Under the pieces are notes generated by a model that was not told where the DNA came from, did no database searches, and was given only the letters and a program-made list of their open reading frames with translations. DNA of 58,306 bases from the NCBI GenBank assembly GCA_963590525.1, contig CAVAPV010000005.1, positions 1-58,306 on the forward strand, in the 5' to 3' direction. The translations under genes were made by a program, and so were the position numbers. Below are positions 10,647 through 19,620 of this stretch, piece by piece (positions within the stretch are counted from its first letter, which is position 1; each line of letters opens with the position of its first letter). Source of the DNA: W2P13-069 sp963590525. Its GTDB lineage: Bacteria; Actinomycetota; Coriobacteriia; Coriobacteriales; QAMH01.

Positions 10647-12404
10647 TTAGAGCTTGGCGACGTACTTGCCAGCATGACGACCAAAGGTCATCGTACGGCC
10701 GCAAGCAACGCCGGTCATCAGGTTGGGATAGCTGGTGGAGAAGAAGCCGCCAGAGCAGTCGCCCGTGGCAAAGAGGCCCTCGATGGGCTCGTTGTTGACG
10801 TCGAGCACCTGCATATCGGTGTTGATCAAAACGCCGTCGAGCGTGGTGAGGTGCCATGCACCGGTGCGAGCGCCGTAGAAGGGGGCCTCGTCGACCGGGG
10901 TCAGGCGATGCGGCTCTTTGTAGTAGTCCGTGTCCTTGCCGGTCTTGGCAAAGCCGTTGTACTTCTTGATGGTGGCCTTGAGGTTGTCGGCCGGGATGTT
11001 GAGGCCCTCGGCCAGCTCCTCGATGGTGTCGGCCTTGACCACGTAGCCGTCCTCGACCAGCTTGTCGATCATGCCGTCGACCACGGTCATGGGGATGTTG
11101 TTGAGCGCGCCGTTGGGGAACGGGAACAGGCGGCAGCAGCCGACCTCGTCGAACTGCTCGGCGTACTTGGCATGGTTCTTATCCCAGATGGTCACGTAGG
11201 TGTGCTGGGGCTGCATGTAAGCGGCGTGCAGCATGTAGTCATACGGACCGCTCTCGTTGCAGAAGCGCTCGCCGTTGAGGTTGACCTTGAGGTTGGGCTG
11301 CTCGCCAAACCAGAACCAGCGGCCCGGCGTGCCGTAACCGGCAGTTGCATCGGGCTTGCAGCAGGCGCGGTTGAAGAGCATGGAGGTGCCCACGGGGTCC
11401 TTGCGTGCGCCAACCCACATCATGGCCTTGATGCCCTGGCCGGTAGAGGGGTTGCCGCTGCCGTCGCAAGCGATCTTGACGTCCAAGATCTCGGGCTGCA
11501 TGGCGCGCATCATCTCCAGGTTGGTGGAGTAGCCACCGGTGGCCATGATGACGCCCTTGCTGGCGTTGACGCGGAAGTACTGATCGGTCTTCTCGTTGCG
11601 GGCGATGAGGCCGGTCACGCGACCTGCCTCGTTGCGCTCGAGTTTGACCAGAGCGCAGTTGAAGCGCCAGTCGACGTCAGTCTTGCTGTCTGCGTAGTCC
11701 TTGAAGAGCTCCTCGATGGTCTTCTCGGGCTCCTCGACGCTGTCTTGCGGGCTGTGACCGGTGGCAAACGCGCGGTCGCGCTGGCCCTCGTCGGTGCCCA
11801 AGCCAGCCTCGTACTCCAAGTGGTACATGCCGCTAGACTCGATGAGGTCCTGGTACCAGTCAACGTAAGCGCCGGATTCCTTGATCCAGACCTTGATCAG
11901 GTCGTAGTTCACGTAGCCGTTGGCATAGCGAGCGATCTCTTCGAGAGCGTCCTTCTCGGTGATCTCGTACTCCGGATGCTTCTTGATGTAAGCCTTCTGC
12001 ATCCTGGAGTTGACGGCACCGATGTCCTCCTTGAAGCGGTACACCGTGCTCTGACGCTCGATCACGCAGATCTTAGCGCCCTCCTCTGCGGCAGCGCAGA
12101 CGGCGGGCATGCCGCCCGTTGCAGCGCCGACGACGATAACCTCAGTCTCGACCGTCTCGACGATCTCGTCCTCGGCAATCTCGGGAGCCTCACCCAACCA
12201 CTCGGGGTTCTCGGTGGGGTAGCCCGTGTTGGTCTTGATGTAGCCCGTGGTAGCCGGCGTCGTCGTATCGACGACCTCCGTAGCCTGAGCGGTCTCAACA
12301 AGACCGAGGGCACCAACGCCAGCGGCGCCGGCAGTGCCGGCTGCCATGGCAGCGCTTATGCCCTTGAGAAACGAACGCCTGGAAATGCCTCCTGTAGCAC
12401 CCAT
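10647..12404 (-). CDS. Tat-exported FAD-dependent reductase (fumarate reductase flavoprotein-like)
   Basis: 585-residue member of the FAD_binding_2 / fumarate-urocanate reductase flavoprotein family, likely the terminal reductase for an organic electron acceptor. A twin-arginine signal SRRSFLKG (R9, R10) precedes an Ala/Gly-rich hydrophobic stretch, so it is exported folded. The dinucleotide-binding strand is VIVVGAATGGMPAVCAA near residue 87, and a glycine-rich CDGSGNPSTGQG segment lies mid-protein. The start is the ATG at 12404, preceded by AGGAGGA. A longer open frame upstream has no site and would bury the signal. The substrate cannot be read from sequence; relatives reduce fumarate, urocanate, hydroxycinnamates or steroids. 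Operon with the multiheme cytochrome; a LuxR-type regulator is divergent. Confidence 0.9.
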   Translation of the reverse strand: MGATGGISRRSFLKGISAAMAAGTAGAAGVGALGLVETAQATEVVDTTTPATTGYIKTNTGYPTENPEWLGEAPEIAEDEIVETVETEVIVVGAATGGMPAVCAAAEEGAKICVIERQSTVYRFKEDIGAVNSRMQKAYIKKHPEYEITEKDALEEIARYANGYVNYDLIKVWIKESGAYVDWYQDLIESSGMYHLEYEAGLGTDEGQRDRAFATGHSPQDSVEEPEKTIEELFKDYADSKTDVDWRFNCALVKLERNEAGRVTGLIARNEKTDQYFRVNASKGVIMATGGYSTNLEMMRAMQPEILDVKIACDGSGNPSTGQGIKAMMWVGARKDPVGTSMLFNRACCKPDATAGYGTPGRWFWFGEQPNLKVNLNGERFCNESGPYDYMLHAAYMQPQHTYVTIWDKNHAKYAEQFDEVGCCRLFPFPNGALNNIPMTVVDGMIDKLVEDGYVVKADTIEELAEGLNIPADNLKATIKKYNGFAKTGKDTDYYKEPHRLTPVDEAPFYGARTGAWHLTTLDGVLINTDMQVLDVNNEPIEGLFATGDCSGGFFSTSYPNLMTGVACGRTMTFGRHAGKYVAKL

Positions 12405-12436
12405 GCAATCCTCCTCCTGTTTGACTTCACGACTGC

Positions 12437-12540
12437 TCACCTGATGGTGAACGTTAGGAGAGTACGTGATTATGGAGAAGTTTTGAATTACCAAGCCATG
12501 GTGATTTTTCTGCATTTGCGCAGGTAGCAGCGTAATCACC
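12437..12540. promoter_or_regulatory. divergent control region with repeated GGTGAT/ATCACC sites
   Basis: Between the flavoprotein and LuxR genes lie TCACCTGATGGTGA (12437-12450, 5-bp inverted arms), GGTGATT (12500-12506) and AATCACC (12534-12540). The shared half-site GGTGA makes these candidate operators, most simply for the neighbouring LuxR protein. This is inference from symmetry and position. Confidence 0.45.
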
Positions 12541-12601
12541 ACTCAACCTAGCCTTTTGTTGCAAGCGCAGGCGCGCATGCGCACCCACACGGGGTCGATG
12601 C

Positions 12602-12617
12602 TACAATCGTGCCCATG
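12602..12617 (+). promoter_or_regulatory. -10 element placed for a leaderless start
   Basis: TACAAT (12602-12607) is followed after 7 nt by the ATG at 12615, and no Shine-Dalgarno sequence lies between. Transcription would start at or next to the A of ATG. No good -35 hexamer is visible. Confidence 0.45.
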
Positions 12618-14189
12618 ATCAAGCAGATTAAGGAGCTGGTCACACCGGCTTGGCTCAGATCGTTTTGCGCTTTAGCCCTTGTGCTGCTCACTATGTCATT
12701 TATGAATAGCGCGGTGTTTCCGCTGTTTGACACCGTCAACCCCTACGTGCGCGAGGTGACGACATCCGCGAACATCGTCACCACGGCATGTCTGGGTTTG
12801 GTGGCGTTTTTTGCTCCGGCTCGCCTCAACGGCAAGACCCTCAACACCGCCTCGTACCTATGCCTGATCATTGCGGCTGCGCTCTTGCCATCCGCCTTTG
12901 GCTTCAACTCGCTGCCCCTGCTCGTTATCGTGGGGTGCCTTATCGGCATTGCGCGCGCATGGGTCATGATGTCGGTAGGGCTTGCCGCATCGCGCTTGAA
13001 CCGAGCGCAGATCGGCTCATGCGTCATCGCGGCGTTTTTGATCTACTACCCTTGCGACATCATCGCGCTCAACGCACCCGCCATAGCAAGCGTTCTGCTG
13101 TTTCTCTTGCTTCCCATCTTGACTTTGGTGCTCACCCAACGCGACGCAAAGCCCGTCATCGAGGCTGTTGCCGCAGCAGAGCCCCCGCTAGACCTCGCCG
13201 TCACCCAGCCCAACACCTTCTTGCCTTTGGGCAGCCAGATCTTTGTCTGCCTGTTCTTGTTTCGCGTGACCTACGGCTTTGCCCTGCGCTTTGGCGAGGA
13301 GTCTGGAACCCCCTTGATCAGCGCTTGGGCCATACTCGTCATCATCTGCTTTGGCATCTACATGTTTATCGCAAGAAAAAGCCTTCCCATCGACTCTGCC
13401 GTGAGCTGGTCGGTCTTGCTCGTCATCGTGGGTTTCTACGCTATCGCCGTGGACAACTCGGGGCTTGCCCGCTTGGGCGTTACCTTGCTCAGCGCCGGCA
13501 GCACCCTGTTTGACATGGTCTCGTGGATGGTCATGATCGCCATCATGGCGCGCAACCTCTATGGATCGGTTGCCGCGTTTGCCTGGGCGCACAGCCTCAT
13601 GGGCATGGGCACCATCACCGGAGCGCAGCTTGCCTTGCGCTACAACAACGCGCTGCTTATCGACGACACATCGCTCACCGTGTTGCTTGGCTGCTTTATC
13701 GCGCTGTTTGCCGCATATGCCCTGTTCTCTTTGCGCAACGTGAGCTTTGCCGAGATGATTCGCGACATCGCCCCTGCAGCCACCGGCTCCGATGCCGCAG
13801 CAAACATCCACGACAACGCGACGACCGCAAACGCCGATGCTAGCGATAAGGACTCCGCCAAAACAGCGCAAGGCAATGATGACGGCGTTGCCACTGCTCA
13901 AGAAGCAACAGGTCAAGCTGCAGCAGATGACAATGCCCAAGACAGCCAGCAGGCGGATGCCCCGCTCACCATCGAGCAGCGCTGCCAGGCCATCGCTGCA
14001 CGCTACAACCTCACCAAACGCGAAGCGGAGGTCTTGGGGATGCTTGCTCGCGGACGCAACCGCGCCTATATCGAAGAGGCGCTCGTCGTATCGCGCAACA
14101 CCGTGAACTCCCATGTCAAGCACATCTACGCCAAGCTCGACATCCACTCGCACCAAGAGCTGATCGACATCGTAGAAAGCGAGCAGTAG
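12615..14189 (+). CDS. membrane-spanning LuxR-family transcriptional regulator
   Basis: 524-residue protein. About the first 390 residues hold many hydrophobic helices (roughly ten to twelve membrane segments). A polar Ala/Asp/Gln-rich linker follows (about 395-455). The end is a LuxR/GerE helix-turn-helix containing LTKREAEVLGMLARG and VSRNTVNSHVKHIYAKL. The combination of a transporter-like sensor and LuxR output is a hallmark of Eggerthellaceae, where such genes often sit divergent to flavoprotein reductases, as here. It likely senses the reductase substrate or product in the membrane and controls the operon. A GTG at 12609 is an alternative start; ATG 12615 is preferred from the -10 position. 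No Shine-Dalgarno site is visible. Confidence 0.88.
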   Translation: MIKQIKELVTPAWLRSFCALALVLLTMSFMNSAVFPLFDTVNPYVREVTTSANIVTTACLGLVAFFAPARLNGKTLNTASYLCLIIAAALLPSAFGFNSLPLLVIVGCLIGIARAWVMMSVGLAASRLNRAQIGSCVIAAFLIYYPCDIIALNAPAIASVLLFLLLPILTLVLTQRDAKPVIEAVAAAEPPLDLAVTQPNTFLPLGSQIFVCLFLFRVTYGFALRFGEESGTPLISAWAILVIICFGIYMFIARKSLPIDSAVSWSVLLVIVGFYAIAVDNSGLARLGVTLLSAGSTLFDMVSWMVMIAIMARNLYGSVAAFAWAHSLMGMGTITGAQLALRYNNALLIDDTSLTVLLGCFIALFAAYALFSLRNVSFAEMIRDIAPAATGSDAAANIHDNATTANADASDKDSAKTAQGNDDGVATAQEATGQAAADDNAQDSQQADAPLTIEQRCQAIAARYNLTKREAEVLGMLARGRNRAYIEEALVVSRNTVNSHVKHIYAKLDIHSHQELIDIVESEQ

Positions 14190-14249
14190 CAGCGCTGCGC
14201 AAGCGCCAGACACGTCTGCAGCCCGGCCCTTGCAGCACGCGAGCTGCTT

Positions 14250-17200
14250 CTACTCCTGCGTCTCCTCCACGGCCTGTGCCATGGCCGCAAGCGCTTCTGC
14301 CGCGATATCGACCACGGGCTCGCCTTTGGCCACGGGGATACGATATGCCTTGATGTTGGGCACATAAAGAGCCCTCAGCTTTGTGAGGAGCTTTTTAGCC
14401 TGCGCGTTAGAGCTGATGGCGGCATTGGTGAGCTTGGAGACCTCCCCTATCACCAGCTTGCCTCCCACCTGTGCCACGCTTGTTGCCCCCACGGCCTCGC
14501 AATATGCCTTGATGCGCGCGCGGTTGCATATGTTGGCCGCAGGTTGCGGCAGCGCTCCGTACTTGCTGCGCATCCTATCGGCGATAGCATCCACATCCTG
14601 CGCTGTGAGCGCAGCAGCAAGGCGACGGTAGTACTCGACGCGCTCGCCGCCATCGGGGATGTACTCTGCGGGGATGACAAAGTCTGCCGCGACATCCACA
14701 TGGACCTCCGGGTAAGCGAGCTTGTCCTCGCCGCGTGCGTCGCTTACAGCCTCTGCCAGCAAGCTCGCAAACAGGTCAAAGCCAACGGCGGACATATTGC
14801 CGCTTTGCTCGGCACCCAAAAGACTGCCCGCACCGCGGATCTCCAAGTCCTTCATCGCCACGCGCATACCGCTGCCAAGGTCTGTGAACTCGCCGATGGC
14901 CTCCAGTCTGCGCGTTGCCTCCTCGGTGAGAGGGCGGTCAGACGGGAACAAGAAGTAAGCGTAGGCCTGCTTGGTGGAGCGTCCCACGCGGCCCTTGAGC
15001 TGGTAGAGCTGCGCCAAACCCAGGCGCTGGCTGTCTTCGATGATGAGCGTGTTGGCATGAGGGTTGTCCAGGCCGCTTTCCACGATGGTCGTGGCCACCA
15101 AGACATCTACCTCGCCGCCGTTGAAGCGCTCCATCATGTCTTCTACCTGATGCGGGGCCATCTGGCCGTGAGCCACGCCCACGCGCGCCTCGGGCACGGC
15201 TTGGCGCACGGCTTCTTCGGCGTCGTCGATCGTCCTCACGCGATTGCTCACGTAGTACACCTGGCCGCCGCGCTCCAGCTCGCGCCTGATCGCAGCAGAG
15301 ATGAGATCGTCGTCCCACTCCCCCACATGCACCTTGACCGGCCTGCGGTTGGTGGGAGGCGTGGTGATGAGGCTCATGTCGCGAACGCCGGACAAGCTCA
15401 TCTGCAGCGTGCGCGGGATGGGCGTGGCAGAAAGCGTGAGCACGTCCACGCTCTCGCGCAGGTTCTTGAGCTGCTCTTTATGGCCCACGCCAAAGCGCTG
15501 CTCCTCGTCGATGATGACAAGGCCCAGCTCCTTGGGGTTGACGTCGCGGCTCAGCAGGCGATGCGTGCCCACGAGCACGTCCACCTCGCCCTTGGCAAAG
15601 CCCTCCAGCGCTGCCTTTTGCTGGGCCGCAGTCCTAAAGCGGCTCAAGACCTCCACGCATATCCCAAAGGGAGAGAAGCGATCGCTAAAGGTTGCGTAGT
15701 GCTGTTGGGCCAAGATGGTCGTGGGGCACAAGATCATCACCTGGCGATGGTCGCTCACCGCTTTGAAGGCCGCACGCATGGCAACCTCCGTCTTGCCAAA
15801 GCCCACATCGCCGCAGATCAAGCGGTCCATGGGCTTCTCGGATTCCATGTCGGCTTTGACGTCGGCGATGGCCGAGAGCTGGTCCGGCGTCTCCTCGTAA
15901 GGAAAGAGGTCTTCCATCTGCACCATGAACTCGCCGTCGGGACTGTAGCTGTAGCCTTTGACGGTGCTGCGGCGCGCGTAGAGATCGACAAGGTCGAAGG
16001 CGAGTTTCTTGGCAGACTTGCGCGCCTTGCCCATGGCACGCGACCAATCGGCTGTATGCAGGCGCGTAAGACGCGGAGCGCTGCCATCGGGGCCCACGTA
16101 GCGCGTGATGCGGTCGATCTGCTCTACGGGGACAAAGAGCTTGTCGTCTTGCGCGTAGGCAAGCAGGAGATAATCGCGCTCGGCACCGGCGACCTCTTGT
16201 CGCACGATGTCTTTGAACAGCGCGATGCCGTGGCTGGCATGGACTACGTAGTCACCCGGCTTGAAGGGGAAGGTTATGTCTGTGACGTCGACCTTCTTGC
16301 TAGCGCGGCGGCGGCGCGACGCCCGCTGCGACAAATCCGATATAGAAAGCAACGCCAGGTGCGCATCCGGCATGATAAAGCCGCCGGCCACGTCTACGTC
16401 TGTCATGTTGACCAGGTCCTGGCGCAAATCGCGGGCGCTTGCGGCGAGGTTTTCTACATAGCTGATGCCGTTGTCTGTGAGCATGAGCTCCATATCCTTG
16501 CGCGCGTTGCGATCGGGCACGGCAAACAGCGTGGTGCAGTGCGAATCCGCAAGCGCGGCAAGCGTGGCTATGAGCTTGTCCTCGCGTCCCTGAAAGCTGG
16601 GACGCTCGATGGGAAGCTCTGCATCCACGAGCGCCCCAACGCGCATCATCGACTGCAAGGTGAGACGTTGCTGCGTTCCAAAATCCATGCGCGCAGGAGC
16701 GCAAAACAGCTGCGCGACCTCGTCTTGTGTCACGTTGTTGTTGGCTGCATGGGCGCAAAGCTCTTCGTAGCGACGCGAGGCATCGTCAAACAGAGACCGC
16801 GGCTCTGCCAGCACCACGAGCGTGCTATCTGCGGCGTGCGCGATGGGGATGCAGGTCTCATCGGCCAGATACGGCAAGAAGCGCTCCATACCCGCAAAGC
16901 TGATGCCGGCCTCAAGCTTGCGCATGCCCTCTGCCACTGCCTCATCGCTTGCGATCTGGGCGCGCAGCTTCTTGCGAGCGCGCTTCAGGCCGGGTTGCGT
17001 CACCGCAAACTCGCGGCAGGGCCACACCTGCACGCTTTCGATCTGACCGATGGTCTGCCCGGTCGAGGCCACGACGCGACGCAACCCCTCGACCTCGTCG
17101 CCCCAAAAATCGATGCGCACGGGTGTCGTCATACCCGCGCCAAAGATGTCGATGGCATCGCCGTGAACGCTAAAGGTGCCCGGCCCATCCAGCTGATCGA

Positions 17201-17717
17201 GGTGCTGGTAACCGCGCGCGACAAGCGCCGCAGCGATCTGCTCGTACTCCAAGACCTCGCCCGTGGCTCCATCCACCGCGCCACCGTCTTGGCTTATCTC
17301 GAGCGCTGCAAAGACGTTGCCTTGCGCCGGGACACGACGCAGCAGGGCGCGAGCGCTTGTCACCACAACGACATTGCGTCCGGCCGCAAGCATGCCCATA
17401 GCCTGCGTGCGCGCCCCAACTTCTTTGAGGCCGGGTGCAGATTCGCCCCAAGGGAGGTCCTTGCGTTCTGGCAGGACCAGCACCTGCTCGCGCCCGATAT
17501 ATGCCGCGGTGTCACGCGCAAAGCGCACGGCAGCATCGTTGCCGCTCACGATGACGAGCATGGGGCGCGGATGGCGCGCAAACGCGGCGGCGACCACAAA
17601 GGGGCGCACAGAAGCGGCCACACCCAAGCTGGCGTCTTCTCCCAAACCGAGCTTGGATGTCACGGGCTCCATAACTTGCGCCGTGAAGAGCTTTCTTTGA
17701 AGCAGGTCGATGAGCAT
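14250..17717 (-). CDS. mfd: transcription-repair coupling factor
   Basis: 1155-residue DNA translocase that removes RNA polymerase stalled at lesions and recruits UvrA. Domains in order: UvrB-like N-terminus, RNA-polymerase-interacting CarD-like domain (about 482-545, FKPGDYVVHASHGIALF), superfamily 2 helicase with GDVGFGKTEV near 637 and box DEEQ near 736, and the TRCF C-terminal domain that binds UvrA in related proteins. The start is the ATG at 17717, because GGAGG lies just upstream and homologues begin close to here; the frame is open 14 codons further. It ends 60 bp from the convergent LuxR gene. Its functional partner uvrA lies 6.5 kb away in the same window. Confidence 0.97.
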   Translation of the reverse strand: MLIDLLQRKLFTAQVMEPVTSKLGLGEDASLGVAASVRPFVVAAAFARHPRPMLVIVSGNDAAVRFARDTAAYIGREQVLVLPERKDLPWGESAPGLKEVGARTQAMGMLAAGRNVVVVTSARALLRRVPAQGNVFAALEISQDGGAVDGATGEVLEYEQIAAALVARGYQHLDQLDGPGTFSVHGDAIDIFGAGMTTPVRIDFWGDEVEGLRRVVASTGQTIGQIESVQVWPCREFAVTQPGLKRARKKLRAQIASDEAVAEGMRKLEAGISFAGMERFLPYLADETCIPIAHAADSTLVVLAEPRSLFDDASRRYEELCAHAANNNVTQDEVAQLFCAPARMDFGTQQRLTLQSMMRVGALVDAELPIERPSFQGREDKLIATLAALADSHCTTLFAVPDRNARKDMELMLTDNGISYVENLAASARDLRQDLVNMTDVDVAGGFIMPDAHLALLSISDLSQRASRRRRASKKVDVTDITFPFKPGDYVVHASHGIALFKDIVRQEVAGAERDYLLLAYAQDDKLFVPVEQIDRITRYVGPDGSAPRLTRLHTADWSRAMGKARKSAKKLAFDLVDLYARRSTVKGYSYSPDGEFMVQMEDLFPYEETPDQLSAIADVKADMESEKPMDRLICGDVGFGKTEVAMRAAFKAVSDHRQVMILCPTTILAQQHYATFSDRFSPFGICVEVLSRFRTAAQQKAALEGFAKGEVDVLVGTHRLLSRDVNPKELGLVIIDEEQRFGVGHKEQLKNLRESVDVLTLSATPIPRTLQMSLSGVRDMSLITTPPTNRRPVKVHVGEWDDDLISAAIRRELERGGQVYYVSNRVRTIDDAEEAVRQAVPEARVGVAHGQMAPHQVEDMMERFNGGEVDVLVATTIVESGLDNPHANTLIIEDSQRLGLAQLYQLKGRVGRSTKQAYAYFLFPSDRPLTEEATRRLEAIGEFTDLGSGMRVAMKDLEIRGAGSLLGAEQSGNMSAVGFDLFASLLAEAVSDARGEDKLAYPEVHVDVAADFVIPAEYIPDGGERVEYYRRLAAALTAQDVDAIADRMRSKYGALPQPAANICNRARIKAYCEAVGATSVAQVGGKLVIGEVSKLTNAAISSNAQAKKLLTKLRALYVPNIKAYRIPVAKGEPVVDIAAEALAAMAQAVEETQE

Positions 17718-17741
17718 GTACGTCCTCCAGACATGCCTAAA

Positions 17742-17766
17742 AGCCGCCTTGAGGTACAAGGCGGCT
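17742..17766. other. hairpin in the mfd / DUF2130 divergent region
   Basis: AGCCGCCTT and AAGGCGGCT pair perfectly (9 bp, 7-nt loop) 25 bp upstream of the mfd start. It has no T-tract and could be an mfd leader structure. The rest of the 240-bp divergent region shows no clear promoter to me. Confidence 0.5.
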
Positions 17767-17957
17767 GGAAGTTGCTTGATGCTTTATGCAGGGTAGCAGA
17801 TGGAAGCGACGCAACTGATTTTGTTCTGCCGGCGCAGCGGAGCTTGCTTGGCGGAACACTACAAGACGCCCTGTCCAACACAATGGACCGCAAGCTACAG
17901 CAGCAGGCGCTACAATCCGTAAAAGATGTTGCCGGATTCACGTGAACGGAGCTGGTT

Positions 17958-19436
17958 GTGAACGAGATCAAATGCCCGCATTGCGGCGAGGTTTTCCAAG
18001 TAGACGAGCGCGGCTTTGCCGATATCGTGCGCCAAGTCCGCACGCAGGAGTTTAGCAAGGAGATTGCCCAGCGCGAGCAGATGCTCAAAGAGAAAAACGC
18101 GCAGGAGGTCAAGCTCGCCGTTGCAAACGCGCAGCAAAAGGCGCAAGAGGAGGCCTCGTCGCTCGACGCGCAGATAGCAAAGCTGCAGCATCAGCTTGCC
18201 GATCTCAAAGCACAGCAGGAATCAGATAGCCGCGTCTTGGCCGCCCAGCACCAAAAAGAGCTCGCCGATGTCACAGCGCAGCGCGATCTTGAGATTTCCA
18301 AACTCAAGCAGCAGTTGGAGACCCAGGCAAGCGATTTCTCGCAAAAGCTATCGCTGCAGCAAGAGCAAAACGCGCGCAAGGCAACAGAGGAAAAGGCTCA
18401 GCTGCAGCAGACCATCGCTGCGCAAAAGCAGCAGCTCGACGCTCAAGAAGCGCAGTTCCAAGCAAAAAAGGAGCTTGCCGTGGCCGAGGCGCGCAACGCT
18501 GCAGAGCGTGAGCGCGACGAGCTTGCGTCAAAGATGGAGCTTCAAAAAGTCAAGGCAGAGCAGGAGAAATCTGCCCTGCGCGAGCAAAGCGCGCGCGAGT
18601 TAGCCCAAAAAGACGAGCTCATCAAATACAAGGACGAAGAAATCGCCCGCGTCAAGGACATGAAGGCGCGCCTTTCCACCAAGATGGTAGGCGAGTCGCT
18701 TGAGCGCCACTGCGAGATCGAGTTCAACAAGATCCGCGCAACGGCGTTTCCCAACGCCTACTTTGAGAAGGACAACGACGTGGTCGAGGGCACCAAGGGC
18801 GACTTCGTGTTTAGAGAATGTGACCCCGCAAGCGGCGAGGAGATCATCTCGATCATGTTCGAGATGAAAAACGAGAACGACGAAACGCGCACCAAGCACA
18901 AAAACGAGGACTTCCTAGAGAAGCTCGACCGCGACCGCAAGAAGAAGAACTGCGAGTATGCCGTGCTGTGCACCATGCTCGAGCCGGATAACGAGCTCTA
19001 CAACGAGGGCATCGTGGACGTGAGCTACCGCTATCCCAAGATGTATGTCATCCGCCCGCAGTTCTTTATCGCGCTCATCTCCATCCTGCGCAATGCGGCG
19101 CTGGGTGCGCTCAAATACAAGACCGAGCTTGCCGAGGTGCGCAGCCAAAACATCGACATCACCAACTTCGAGAGCTCGATGGAGGACTTCAAGGACAAGT
19201 TTGGCCGCAACTACCGCATTGCGAGCGAGAAGTTCCAAACGGCCATCGCAGAGATAGACAAGACCATCGAGCATCTGGAGAAGACCAAGAAAGCCCTCTT
19301 AGGCAGCGAGAACCAGCTGCGCCTGGCCAACGACAAGGCGCAAGACCTCTCCATCAAGAAGCTGACGCGCAAGAACCCCACCATGAAGGCCAAGTTCGAC
19401 GCCCTCAAAGAACAGCAAGGGGATGCAGAGGGATAG
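17958..19436 (+). CDS. DUF2130 domain protein with long coiled coil
   Basis: 492 residues, function unestablished. The N-terminus has a short CPHCG motif (6-10). Residues 25-235 are a long charged coiled coil rich in Gln, Ala, Glu and Lys. The conserved DUF2130 region spans about 240-400, with KMVGESLERHCEIEFNKIR, GDFVFRE near 281 and IMFEMKNE near 300. The spacing of Asp and E-x-K is like a PD-(D/E)XK nuclease core; assignment to that fold is my inference. The start is GTG at 17958, with GGAG six bases upstream. Divergent from mfd, followed by a good terminator, so monocistronic. A nucleic-acid role near repair genes is possible but unproven. Confidence 0.85.
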   Translation: MNEIKCPHCGEVFQVDERGFADIVRQVRTQEFSKEIAQREQMLKEKNAQEVKLAVANAQQKAQEEASSLDAQIAKLQHQLADLKAQQESDSRVLAAQHQKELADVTAQRDLEISKLKQQLETQASDFSQKLSLQQEQNARKATEEKAQLQQTIAAQKQQLDAQEAQFQAKKELAVAEARNAAERERDELASKMELQKVKAEQEKSALREQSARELAQKDELIKYKDEEIARVKDMKARLSTKMVGESLERHCEIEFNKIRATAFPNAYFEKDNDVVEGTKGDFVFRECDPASGEEIISIMFEMKNENDETRTKHKNEDFLEKLDRDRKKKNCEYAVLCTMLEPDNELYNEGIVDVSYRYPKMYVIRPQFFIALISILRNAALGALKYKTELAEVRSQNIDITNFESSMEDFKDKFGRNYRIASEKFQTAIAEIDKTIEHLEKTKKALLGSENQLRLANDKAQDLSIKKLTRKNPTMKAKFDALKEQQGDAEG

Positions 19437-19468
19437 AGGGCAGCAGCGCAACCAACTTGCTCCAGCTA

Positions 19469-19505
19469 AGGGTTTCGCATCCAACAAGGTGCGGAGCCCT
19501 TTTTC
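19469..19505 (+). terminator. intrinsic terminator after the DUF2130 gene
   Basis: AGGGTTTCGCA pairs with TGCGGAGCCCT through two G-U pairs, followed by TTTTTCTTTCTT. It lies 33 bp past the stop codon. Confidence 0.85.
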
Positions 19506-19562
19506 TTTCTTGCGGATTGCGATGATTCAAGCAATGTACTCCACTGCTGTCGTCCCAGCGCT

Positions 19563-19580
19563 GTATCACAATTGTGATAC
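19563..19580. promoter_or_regulatory. perfect 18-bp palindrome, candidate operator
   Basis: GTATCACAATTGTGATAC is an exact palindrome 40 bp upstream of a small ribbon-helix-helix gene. Outside it, CGCTG and CAGCG extend partial symmetry. Such proteins commonly bind palindromes before their own gene, so autoregulation is the simplest reading. Confidence 0.6.
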
Positions 19581-19620
19581 ACTCACAGCGCGATAGATTC
19601 ACAAGAGGTTTGGAACAGCC

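Noticed and set aside
14544..17945. Very long open frame on the + strand across mfd
   Set aside because: Antisense shadow: mfd on the other strand is a full, conserved protein; the + frame is rich in Arg, His and Val-Leu runs without family motifs and arises from GC-rich codon use.
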